In this document: positions 26,188 to 32,049 of the stretch, piece after piece
How the letters are laid out: each line of letters opens with the position of its first letter
How positions within the stretch are numbered: position 1 is the stretch's first letter
Assembly (NCBI GenBank): GCA_031271755.1
Contig: JAISVB010000057.1
Location: forward strand, 1 to 32,049
Reading direction: 5' to 3'
DNA from: Culturomica sp.
Lineage (GTDB): Bacteria > Bacteroidota > Bacteroidia > Bacteroidales > Marinifilaceae
Length of the DNA: 32,049 bases
Translations under genes and position numbers: made by a program
Notes under the pieces: model-generated
What the model saw: only the letters and a program-made list of their open reading frames with translations
The model's database searches: none
What the model was told of the DNA's origin: nothing

Positions 26188-27975
26188 TTATTTGTAGAGG
26201 CCGCCGTAATTTTCACAAGCCCGGTAATCCGCCCCTTCCGGATCCATGCCGAACGCATTCCAGGCGCTGGGACGGAAGATTTTACCTGATTCCACGTTGT
26301 GCATGCACACCGGGATCCGAAGCATGGAGGCCAGCGTGATCAGGTCGGCCCCGATGTGCCCGTAGCTGACGGCGCCGTGGTTGGCTCCCCAGCAGTTCAT
26401 CACCGAATAGACATCTTTAAAAGCCCCCGTACCCGTCAGGCGCGGAGCAAACCAAGTGGTCGGCCAGGTCTTGTCCGTTCTTTCGTTCAAGGTTCTGTGC
26501 ACTTCCGGATCGATCTCAACGGTATACCCCTCCGCCAATTGCAGGACAGGCCCGAGCCCTTTCACCAGATTCACCCGCATCATAGTCACCGGCATGCCTC
26601 CTTTGGAGAGGAAATTGGAGGAGAAGCCGCCTCCCCGGAAATAGTCCCGGTTAGCCGGAAACCAAGTGGTGGCTCCCAAACAATTTTCCACCTCTTTTTC
26701 CGAAATTTCCCAAAAAGGTTTCATGGCCGGTTTCCCCTCTTTTTGCTGTTCCCCTGTCCCGTCCAAGGAAGCAGCCCCTGAGTTGATCAGGTGAATAATG
26801 CCATTCGCAGCAGCTCCGGTCAATTTTTTGCCGGTTACCCGCTCTACCGCTTCGGGGCTCCAGTAGGTACGAACGTCGGAGAATATCTGGGCGGTATTGG
26901 TCAGCAATTTCCCGAAGAGCATGGCTACCCCGTTCAAAGCGTCGTTTTCGGTGGCCAGCACAAAGGCTTCCCGGATGCCGTTCCAGTCAAAAGAGCTGTT
27001 CATCAAAGCCTCCGGAAAATCGGCGTTGGGGAAATGGTCCGTCCACTGCCGTTGTCCCTGAAAACCGGCCACAATGGCGTTGTGCCCCAAGGTCTCTTCC
27101 TTAAAGCCCAACTCTTTCAGTTTCGGATTTCCGCACATCAGGTCCCGGAACACCATGTACATCTTCACCACAAACTCCCAATCCCTGTCCAACTCTGCCC
27201 GGTTCTTCTGTTTTTCCGGACGATTGAAATCGGTCCCCTCTTTCGGTTTGCAGTATTTTGTCGTCCACGCCAACGCCTTTGCGTACTCCTCTTTGTCGTA
27301 AATCTCCTCGTCGATGCGGCGGATCACTTCGCTCATGTCCACGTATTCGTTCCGCATGCCGAGGTAGGTCTGGAAAAAGTCGGAATCCACAATACTTCCG
27401 GCAATCCCCATGGATACGGAACCGATGGAGAGGTAGCTTTTGCCCCGCATGGCGGCCACCGCCAAGCCGGCTTTGGCAAAACGCAGTAATTTCTCCTGTA
27501 CATCTTCCGGAATGCTCTGGTCGCCGGAATCCTGTACATGCTGCCCGTAAATACCGAAAGCGGGCATTCCCTTCTGGGTATGGCTGGCCAGGGCGGCCGC
27601 CAGGTACACTGCTCCGGGGCGTTCAGTGCCGTTAAAGCCCCAAATGGCTTGCGGAAGCGTTCCGTCGTAGTTGATGGTTTCGCTTCCGTAACACCAACAA
27701 GGGGTCACGGAAATGACAACGCCTACCCCTTCCTTTTTGAATTTCTCGGCGCAAGCGGCTGCCTGCGGTACCCGCCCGATGGTGGTATCCGCCACTACAC
27801 ACTGTACCGGCGTTCCGTCGGCGTATTTCAGTTTATCGCTCAACAATCCGGCTACGGCTTTCGCCATATTCATCGTCTGTTCTTCCAGCGATTCGCGTAC
27901 ACCGCCCTGACGCCCGTCGATGGTGGGCCGGATGCCTATTTTCGGGTTTTCCCCAATAAATCTCTTCTGTTTCAT
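26188..27975 (-). CDS. fucI: L-fucose isomerase
   Basis: Interconverts L-fucose and L-fuculose, the first catabolic step; D-arabinose is a common second substrate. The 595 residues match the family. [20 protein letters not shown] opens the protein. The metal-binding Glu343 lies in [14 protein letters not shown] and Asp367 in [11 protein letters not shown]. The third ligand His533 is in [15 protein letters not shown]. It is the first gene of fucI-fucA-fucK-fucP-pncC. The upstream region carries an inverted repeat, TTCCGGTA/TACCGGAA, that may be an operator. Confidence 0.97.
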   Translation of the reverse strand: MKQKRFIGENPKIGIRPTIDGRQGGVRESLEEQTMNMAKAVAGLLSDKLKYADGTPVQCVVADTTIGRVPQAAACAEKFKKEGVGVVISVTPCWCYGSETINYDGTLPQAIWGFNGTERPGAVYLAAALASHTQKGMPAFGIYGQHVQDSGDQSIPEDVQEKLLRFAKAGLAVAAMRGKSYLSIGSVSMGIAGSIVDSDFFQTYLGMRNEYVDMSEVIRRIDEEIYDKEEYAKALAWTTKYCKPKEGTDFNRPEKQKNRAELDRDWEFVVKMYMVFRDLMCGNPKLKELGFKEETLGHNAIVAGFQGQRQWTDHFPNADFPEALMNSSFDWNGIREAFVLATENDALNGVAMLFGKLLTNTAQIFSDVRTYWSPEAVERVTGKKLTGAAANGIIHLINSGAASLDGTGEQQKEGKPAMKPFWEISEKEVENCLGATTWFPANRDYFRGGGFSSNFLSKGGMPVTMMRVNLVKGLGPVLQLAEGYTVEIDPEVHRTLNERTDKTWPTTWFAPRLTGTGAFKDVYSVMNCWGANHGAVSYGHIGADLITLASMLRIPVCMHNVESGKIFRPSAWNAFGMDPEGADYRACENYGGLYK

Positions 27976-27998
27976 ACTATTACCTGTTTTTCATTGGT

Positions 27999-28034
27999 TT
28001 CCGGTATCAAAAAGATGTTTAAAAAGTACCGGAA
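27999..28034 (-). promoter_or_regulatory. Inverted repeat upstream of fucI, candidate operator
   Basis: Perfect 8-bp arms, TTCCGGTA (27999-28006) and TACCGGAA (28027-28034), are separated by 20 bp, 24 nt upstream of the fucI ATG. The minus strand has TACTTTTT overlapping one arm, one base from TAnnTTTG. A fucose-responsive GntR-type regulator is known in Bacteroides, but its gene is not in this window. Confidence 0.4.
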
Positions 28035-28054
28035 TACTTCTTAATAAATAAAAT

Positions 28055-28090
28055 AAGAGGCTGCTTCATTTTATTTTCAGACAGCCTCTT
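28055..28090 (-). terminator. Intrinsic terminator after the TPR gene
   Basis: Arms AAGAGGCTG (28055-28063) and CAGCCTCTT (28082-28090) form a 9-bp stem with an 18-nt A/T-rich loop. On the minus strand, ATTTTATTTATT follows the stem. It lies 38 nt after the TPR stop codon and insulates fucI from read-through. Confidence 0.75.
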
Positions 28091-28128
28091 TCTTGAAAAT
28101 TAGTGTTTTTTATGGGGTATCGATCCCA

Positions 28129-28866
28129 TTATTTCATGGCATTTTTGATGTCGGCGATCAACTGTTTTACATCCGCATCTTCCGGGGAAACAGCCAATGC
28201 CTGATTAGCCTGCTTCAATGCTTCGTTGAACTCTTCCAAGGCGTTTGCCTTTTCAACTTCGTATTTCTCCTTGTCGCTGTTGGCGATCGGAGTGGCTTTT
28301 TGCAGGATGGAAGCGCCGTTGTTGAAATGCAACGATCCCAATGCCGTGTATGCTTTGGTTTTTAATGCTTTGTTTTTCAATGCCGTGATTTTTCCGTATT
28401 GCTCGGAGGCTTTGGAAATATTACCGGCTGTCTGCGCCTCTACTCCTTTTTTCAGGAAATAGTTTCCGTATGTATTTTCCAATTTTGTATTTCCGGGCAC
28501 CGCTTTCAGTCCGGCTTCCAGGGTAGCGACCATTTCCGCCTCCTTTTTCAGGTCCTCCTGCGCCTTGGCTTTACCGAAGTAAGAATCTCCCAATTTGTAG
28601 TTTTTCCGGATAGCCATATCAAAATATTTCTCCGCTGCCAGGTAGTTCTCGATTCTGTCGGCTGCCACTGCGGTATTGTATAAATAAGCGGCATCCGAAT
28701 ATTTTACAATCTCCAGATATTTTTCAAAATTAGCAAATGCATCCTTGAAATTTTTAGCCTTCCACGCTGCATTCCCGGCATTTTTCTCGGCTGCTCCGTC
28801 GGATTCCTGAGCAAACAGGGCCATAGAAAATAAACTCACAAAAATCAATAACAGTACTTTCTTCAT
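28129..28866 (-). CDS. Secreted TPR-repeat protein
   Basis: A 245-residue protein with a signal peptide (MKKVLLLIFVSLFSMALFAQ) and a Lys/Ala/Glu-rich alpha-helical body. About four to five tetratricopeptide-type units are visible, for example NAAWKAKNFKDAFANFEKYLE, DRIENYLAAEKYFDMAI, GNISKASEQYGKITALKN and ALEEFNEALKQANQALAVSP. TPR proteins mediate protein contacts; no catalytic motif is visible and the partner is unknown. It is a single-gene unit with its own candidate promoter and terminator. Confidence 0.85.
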   Translation of the reverse strand: MKKVLLLIFVSLFSMALFAQESDGAAEKNAGNAAWKAKNFKDAFANFEKYLEIVKYSDAAYLYNTAVAADRIENYLAAEKYFDMAIRKNYKLGDSYFGKAKAQEDLKKEAEMVATLEAGLKAVPGNTKLENTYGNYFLKKGVEAQTAGNISKASEQYGKITALKNKALKTKAYTALGSLHFNNGASILQKATPIANSDKEKYEVEKANALEEFNEALKQANQALAVSPEDADVKQLIADIKNAMK

Positions 28867-28920
28867 GGTTCTCTTATTTTATATTCAACATATATATTTG
28901 TTATTCTTGTTTTATGGCTC

Positions 28921-28951
28921 CGAAAATAGTATTCATTTGCCAAAAAAGCAA
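28921..28951 (-). promoter_or_regulatory. Candidate promoter of the TPR gene
   Basis: On the minus strand TTGC (28948-28951) and TATTTTCG (28921-28928) are 19 bp apart, the normal spacing of Bacteroidota -33 and -7 boxes. The -7 box differs from TAnnTTTG at one position. It ends 54 nt upstream of the ATG. Confidence 0.4.
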
Positions 28952-28976
28952 CGTATGCAACATTTTTTAACTTCTG

Positions 28977-29435
28977 TCAGGCTTCAAACAACAGACTCAA
29001 AATTTTCTTCAATCCCTGTTCGTCCTCCCGGTCAAAAGCTCCCTCTGCATCGCTGTCGATATCCAGACAGCCGAACAGATTCCCTTCCCGGTCCCGCAGG
29101 GGAATGACGATCTCGCTTTTGGATCGGGGATTGCAGGCAATGTGTCCGGGAAACGTTCCCACATCCCCGACAATGACCGTCTGCCCCGAATCGATAGCCG
29201 CCCAGCAGACGCCGGTGTGGGCTTTCAGTTTCTGGCAGGCGACGGGCCCCTGGTAGGAACGGACCACCAATTCTCCTTCAGACAATACATAGACCCCTGT
29301 CCAGAAAAAAGAGGGCATTTTGTGGTGAAGCACCGCTTCCATGGTGGCCAAACGCGCCCAAATATCCGTTGTCGTCCCGACATAACCGGCGATCTGTTCG
29401 TACAACCGGTCGTACTTCTCCGATTTTTTAGACAT
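28977..29435 (-). CDS. msrC: Free methionine-(R)-sulfoxide reductase (GAF domain)
   Basis: A 152-residue single GAF domain that reduces free L-methionine-(R)-sulfoxide. The three cysteines of the fRMsr active site are all present: Cys67 in GPVACQKL, Cys77 in HTGVCWAA and Cys101 in GHIACNPRSKSEIVIPL. FFWTGVYVL and FGCLDIDSD are typical of the fold. This separates it from signalling GAF domains, which lack that Cys set. It is the last gene of marR-pepD-msrC, 10 nt after pepD. Reduction of free oxidised methionine fits with the peptidase, which would release it from peptides. Confidence 0.92.
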   Translation of the reverse strand: MSKKSEKYDRLYEQIAGYVGTTTDIWARLATMEAVLHHKMPSFFWTGVYVLSEGELVVRSYQGPVACQKLKAHTGVCWAAIDSGQTVIVGDVGTFPGHIACNPRSKSEIVIPLRDREGNLFGCLDIDSDAEGAFDREDEQGLKKILSLLFEA

Positions 29436-29445
29436 ACCGAAAGAG

Positions 29446-30897
29446 TTACCGGATCTGTTTTAAAATATCCAACAGGTGTTTCCACCACATTTCGACCGTG
29501 GCGATGTTCACCTGTTCATCCGGAGAGTGTACTCCGCGCAGTGTCGGCCCGAAGGAGATCATGTCCATGCCGGGGTATTTTTCCAAAAACAGCCCGCACT
29601 CCAATCCGGCGTGGATGGAACGCACCAGCGGCTGTTTGCCGAACAGCCGGGAGTAGGAGTCCACGGCCACTTTCAACAACGGGGAGTCCGGATTGGGCGC
29701 CCAGCCGGGGTACCCTTCTCCGTGCGTGACTTTTGCCCCCGCCAGCCGGAAAACCGACGCCACTGCGTGGGCGATGTTCAGCTTTTCCGAATCGACATCG
29801 CTGCGCTGGGAAGTGGTGATGGATATGAAGCCGGGTTTTGACTGTTTGACGGAAGCCAGATTGGTAGAGGTCTCCACCATGCCCGGCATCCGGTAACTCA
29901 TGGAGTGCACCCCGTGCGGGCAGGTATAGAGCGCGTTCAGCAACCGGGCGGTATCGGCGGCCGTCAACGCCTGTTCCGGCACATCCGCAGACTCCAGTTC
30001 CAACTGCAAGCCCGGTTCGGTCTGTTTCCAAACACGTTCCATCTCGGCCGCGTACAGGTTAAAAGCCACCCGCAACGGCTCTTTGTCGCAACCGTTCACC
30101 ACCACAACGGCCTCTGCCTCCCGGGCAATGGCGTTGCGCAGGTTCCCGCCGGTGAAGGAGGCTATGTTCAGGGGAAATTTCTCGTTCAGATCCCACAAAA
30201 AGCGGTTCAATATCTTGATGGCGTTCCCGCGCCCTTTGTTGATATCGTCACCGGAGTGGCCGCCCTGCAACCCCTTTACCGTTATCCGGACAGCGAACTT
30301 CCCGGCCGGTACTTTCTCTGTTTCCACTGGCAACTCGACGCTGGTGTCCATCCCGCCGGCGCAACCGATAAAGATCTGCCCTTCGTCCTCCGAATCCAGA
30401 TTCAGCAGGATACGTCCCTCAAAAAAACCGGGCTGCAACGCAAAAGCGCCGCTCAGCCCCGTCTCTTCGTCCACGGTAAACAAGCATTCCAACGGGCCGT
30501 GCTCGATCTCTCCGGAAGCCAATATGGCCAACTGGGCGGCCATGCCGATCCCGTCGTCGGCCCCGAGGGTTGTCCCCCGCGCCTTCACCCACTCCCCGTC
30601 CGCGTAAGGACGAATGGGATCCCGGTCAAAATCGTGCTTTGTGTCGGCATTTTTTTCACACACCATGTCCATGTGGGATTGCAGCACCACAACCGGAGCC
30701 TGTTCCCGGCCCGGTGTGGCAGGTTTCCGGATAAGCACGTTCCCCGCTTCGTCCTGCTTCGTTTCCAAATGCAGGCGCTGACCGAATGCCACCAGATACG
30801 CGCCGATCTTTTCCTCTTTTTTAGAGGGACGGGGAATCCGGCAGATCTCCTCGAAATAATGCCATACCTGTTCCGGCTGTAATCCTTGTAATTCCAT
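29446..30897 (-). CDS. pepD: Aminoacyl-histidine dipeptidase (cytosolic non-specific dipeptidase, M20C)
   Basis: Cleaves a broad range of dipeptides in the cytoplasm with two metal ions. The 483 residues are standard for PepD. Metal-binding and catalytic sites are visible: His75 in LQSHMDMVCEK, Asp114 in LGADDGIGMA, Glu144-Glu145 in TVDEETGLSGA, Asp in LLNLDSEDEGQIFIGCAGG and His in TLRGVHSPDEQVNI near the end. The lid domain has GLQGGHSGDDINKGRGNAI. It starts 3 nt after the marR stop and ends 10 nt before msrC, so it sits in the middle of one transcript. Confidence 0.96.
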   Translation of the reverse strand: MELQGLQPEQVWHYFEEICRIPRPSKKEEKIGAYLVAFGQRLHLETKQDEAGNVLIRKPATPGREQAPVVVLQSHMDMVCEKNADTKHDFDRDPIRPYADGEWVKARGTTLGADDGIGMAAQLAILASGEIEHGPLECLFTVDEETGLSGAFALQPGFFEGRILLNLDSEDEGQIFIGCAGGMDTSVELPVETEKVPAGKFAVRITVKGLQGGHSGDDINKGRGNAIKILNRFLWDLNEKFPLNIASFTGGNLRNAIAREAEAVVVVNGCDKEPLRVAFNLYAAEMERVWKQTEPGLQLELESADVPEQALTAADTARLLNALYTCPHGVHSMSYRMPGMVETSTNLASVKQSKPGFISITTSQRSDVDSEKLNIAHAVASVFRLAGAKVTHGEGYPGWAPNPDSPLLKVAVDSYSRLFGKQPLVRSIHAGLECGLFLEKYPGMDMISFGPTLRGVHSPDEQVNIATVEMWWKHLLDILKQIR

Positions 30898-30900
30898 ATA

Positions 30901-31326
30901 CTATCCTATTAAATCGGTTAATTTTTTCAATACCCAGACACAGGATTTGATCTCCTGGGAAGCAATCGTAAAGGTGAGGTCTGCATGCAATTGTTCTTCG
31001 ATCCCGGTGAGCGCTTTGCGCGCCTCCACCCCTTTCTCCGTCAATACCACGTAATTGTTCCGGCGATCTTCCCGGCACATCTGCCGCTGCACAAATCCCC
31101 GTTTGGAAAGTGTATTCAACAATTTGGTGACGTTGTATTTGTCTTTCTGCAATTTCTTGGAAACGGCCTGCTGGTTGATGTGGTCCTCCTCCCACAACAC
31201 CTGCAGGAGTTCGTACTGTTCCCGGCTCAGATCAAAGCCTGCCTGCTGAAAGGCCCGGTTTAGCATTTTGGTGTACCCTCTCTCCGCCTTGCTCAGGTAG
31301 GATACCAATTCTCTGATGTCGTTCAT
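30901..31326 (-). CDS. MarR-family transcriptional regulator
   Basis: A 141-residue winged-helix regulator. The helix-turn-helix region is about residues 36-75 (QYELLQVLWEEDHINQQAVSKKLQKDKYNVTKLL), followed by the wing, with GFVQRQMCREDRRNNYVVLTEKG as the typical MarR 'DxR' signature. There are two cysteines: Cys84 in the wing and Cys129 near the C-terminal dimer helices. It is the first gene of the operon with pepD and msrC. A perfect 6-4-6 inverted repeat overlaps its own -7 box, which suggests autoregulation. The effector is unknown; an oxidant is a reasonable guess from the msrC neighbour. Confidence 0.93.
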   Translation of the reverse strand: MNDIRELVSYLSKAERGYTKMLNRAFQQAGFDLSREQYELLQVLWEEDHINQQAVSKKLQKDKYNVTKLLNTLSKRGFVQRQMCREDRRNNYVVLTEKGVEARKALTGIEEQLHADLTFTIASQEIKSCVWVLKKLTDLIG

Positions 31327-31346
31327 TGATTCTGTTGCATTTTATA

Positions 31347-31362
31347 CTATGTGCAAACATAG
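31347..31362. promoter_or_regulatory. Inverted repeat over the marR -7 box, candidate MarR operator
   Basis: CTATGT-GCAA-ACATAG is a perfect 6-bp inverted repeat with a 4-bp spacer. It covers the -7 element TATGTTTG of the marR promoter. Its size and position are as expected for a MarR-dimer site that blocks its own promoter. Confidence 0.55.
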
Positions 31363-31383
31363 CGATTATTTTTTGAACGACAA
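31354..31383 (-). promoter_or_regulatory. Promoter of marR-pepD-msrC
   Basis: On the minus strand, TTG (31381-31383) and TATGTTTG (31354-31361) are exactly 19 bp apart and both match the Bacteroidota -33/-7 consensus. This is the best promoter in the window. The marR ATG lies 27 nt downstream of the -7 box. Confidence 0.7.
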
Positions 31384-31411
31384 CCTATCGTGGTTATTTT
31401 TAAAACATTAC

Positions 31412-31454
31412 AAAAAGAGCGTGTCCGGTATTTTTTCTCGGACACGCTCTTTTT
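31412..31454. terminator. Strong bidirectional terminator between the small ORF and marR
   Basis: A perfect 16-bp stem runs from AAAAAGAGCGTGTCCG (31412-31427) to CGGACACGCTCTTTTT (31439-31454), with an 11-nt T-rich loop. A and T runs at both ends make it functional in both directions. It lies 18 nt after the stop of the 37-codon ORF on the minus strand, and upstream of the marR promoter. Confidence 0.85.
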
Positions 31455-31472
31455 CAGATAAATACCCAACTG

Positions 31473-31586
31473 CTACGCCAAATTCACATCGATTCGAAGC
31501 ATGAGCCCGGCGGGTTTCTTGCTAAAATCTGTCTTACGGAGTTTCTGTAACTCCTCTGCCGCCAATCTATTCCCGTTCGTATTCAT
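31473..31586 (-). CDS. Candidate 37-residue peptide gene
   Basis: An open frame from ATG to TAG of 38 codons on the minus strand. The peptide begins MNTNGNRLAAEELQKLRK and ends PAGLMLRIDVNLA. It is basic and soluble in character, with a helix-forming Ala/Glu/Leu start, no signal peptide and no recognised family. The case for it rests on position: a strong terminator begins 18 nt after its stop, and there is no other gene between it and the lectin-like gene 158 nt upstream. A chance ORF of this size is also quite possible. If the neighbouring gene belongs to a retroelement cassette, this could be an accessory piece. Confidence 0.35.
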   Translation of the reverse strand: MNTNGNRLAAEELQKLRKTDFSKKPAGLMLRIDVNLA

Positions 31587-31672
31587 ATATACCAATTCTC
31601 TTTTGATTATGTCGCTATGCACAATACGCAAGGTACGGCTGGATCAAACGGAAAAAACGGAAGTGGATTGAA

Positions 31673-31699
31673 TCCGGCCGGCTTTAAATGCCGGCCGGA
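31673..31699. repeat. GC-rich 10-bp hairpin
   Basis: TCCGGCCGGC (31673-31682) pairs perfectly with GCCGGCCGGA (31690-31699) around a 7-nt A/T loop. On the minus strand the nearest T-run is about 15 nt beyond the stem, so it is at best a weak terminator. It lies 45-70 nt after the stop of the lectin-like gene. Confidence 0.55.
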
Positions 31700-31719
31700 A
31701 ATAATCAAATGAATCGAAT

Positions 31720-31740
31720 GGGAGCGGACAAGCCGCTCCC
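31720..31740. repeat. 8-bp GC hairpin directly after the lectin-like gene
   Basis: GGGAGCGG (31720-31727) and CCGCTCCC (31733-31740) form a perfect 8-bp stem with a 5-nt loop. On the minus strand it starts 3 nt after the TAA stop and has no following T-tract. That is unlike a terminator, but similar to the hairpin/cruciform that lies just downstream of the variable region in diversity-generating retroelements. Confidence 0.65.
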
Positions 31741-31743
31741 AAA

Positions 31744-32049
31744 TTATTCGGCGCGAACACAACGTACGGAGCCGCCGTTGCGCCGGCCGTAGTAGTTCCG
31801 GTCGACATAGCTGCTATCGAAATACAGGTTCCAGGCGATGAAAGAATCATTGGGTGAACTTGACCAGTAGCGCCCGTAGCTGCCTGTAGAGTAGAGCGAA
31901 CCGTCATAGTAGCGGCTACCGGCAGCAGGAAGAAAGATGGAGTTACCGGAAATTTTGTCGGTAAACTTCCTGCCGTTGACACTGTTCAGCGTAGTCCACA
32001 CGTTGATGACTTTGTCCGTGGCAAGCAAGGCGTCAAGCTCATCAGAGGT
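31744..32049 (-). CDS. Fib_succ_major / C-type-lectin-like protein, C-terminal part (5' end outside window)
   Basis: The frame runs in from the right edge (TSDELDALLATDKV...) to the TAA at 31744-31746. About 101 residues are visible. The sequence IFLPAAGSRYYDGSLYSTGS, then YGRYWSSSPND, NLYFDSSYVDRNYYGRRNGG and the final SVRCVRAE match the end of the Fibrobacter succinogenes major paralogous domain (FISUMP), a C-type-lectin-like fold of surface proteins. The last part is extremely rich in Tyr, Ser, Asp, Arg, Asn and Gly. About 30 of 51 codons from GSRYY to GGS end in C, an NNC bias typical of regions diversified at AAC template codons. Domains like this are known DGR targets. The N-terminal half, signal peptide and partner genes cannot be seen. 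The family call is good; the DGR role is inference. Confidence 0.75.
   Translation of the reverse strand, partial: TSDELDALLATDKVINVWTTLNSVNGRKFTDKISGNSIFLPAAGSRYYDGSLYSTGSYGRYWSSSPNDSFIAWNLYFDSSYVDRNYYGRRNGGSVRCVRAE

Noticed and set aside
28951-28967. GCAAC-GTAT-GCAAC between msrC and the TPR gene, at first taken for a terminator
   Set aside because: It is a direct, not inverted, repeat, and cannot fold into a stem.
31644-31982. 112-codon minus-strand frame overlapping the lectin-like gene in another frame
   Set aside because: The frame with YWSSS and SVRCVR is the real one; this one has no family match.
31327-32049. Search for a DGR template repeat or reverse transcriptase beside the lectin-like gene
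   Set aside because: Nothing resembling the 31744-31935 region was seen downstream, and the next gene is marR; the core, if it exists, is not in this window.

Overview
The window reads as chromosomal DNA of a Bacteroidota member, most likely of the order Bacteroidales. The evidence is the -7 promoter element TAnnTTTG (seen upstream of several genes), the near absence of Shine-Dalgarno sites, the gene order fucI-fucA-fucK-fucP with a RhaB-type fuculokinase, the block M23 peptidase-dxr-rseP, and a Fib_succ_major-type protein at the right edge. GC content looks moderate, near one half, and coding density is high. No rRNA, tRNA, insertion sequence or CRISPR array was seen.

Layout, left to right. 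1-534: 3' end of an actin-like (ParM/StbA-type) ATPase gene. 670-2907: pta-ackA, acetate production from acetyl-CoA with ATP gain. 2965-3092: a large imperfect palindrome. 3091-4812 (-): secreted LysM protein with a periplasmic-binding-protein-like domain, divergent from a PASTA protein and an RluD-type pseudouridine synthase (4928-6829, +). 6833-12319 (-): tripartite RND efflux pump (adaptor, inner membrane pump, outer membrane channel). 12419-17909 (-): envelope block with M23 peptidase, dxr, rseP, a tandem thioredoxin-fold protein and a secreted EEP-family phosphodiesterase. 18117-20157 (+): NahK-like sugar kinase, CBM9-like protein and a small three-helix membrane protein. 20164-22218 (-): htpG. 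22326-27975 (-): L-fucose operon fucI-fucA-fucK-fucP, with a stand-alone CinA/PncC domain gene at its end. 28129-28866 (-): secreted TPR protein. 28977-31326 (-): a very tight marR-pepD-msrC operon with a well-formed promoter and an inverted repeat over its -7 box. 31327-32049: a bidirectional terminator, a 37-codon ORF, two GC-rich hairpins, and the C-terminal part of a Fib_succ_major/C-type-lectin-like protein.

Together the genes suggest a fermentative gut-type bacterium that eats host or plant glycans: fucose catabolism, a kinase for N-acetylhexosamines, and acetate as a product. The most intriguing signal is at the right edge. The last ~65 codons of the partial gene look like the variable region of a diversity-generating retroelement (DGR) target, and an 8-bp GC hairpin without a T-tract starts 3 nt after its stop codon. 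No template repeat or reverse transcriptase is visible here, so this remains a hypothesis. Other notable points are an actin-type phosphate-1 motif at the wrong end of the ParM-like protein, a fuculose-phosphate aldolase with Gln in place of a zinc His, and a thioredoxin-like protein whose second domain has both active-site Cys replaced by Ser.
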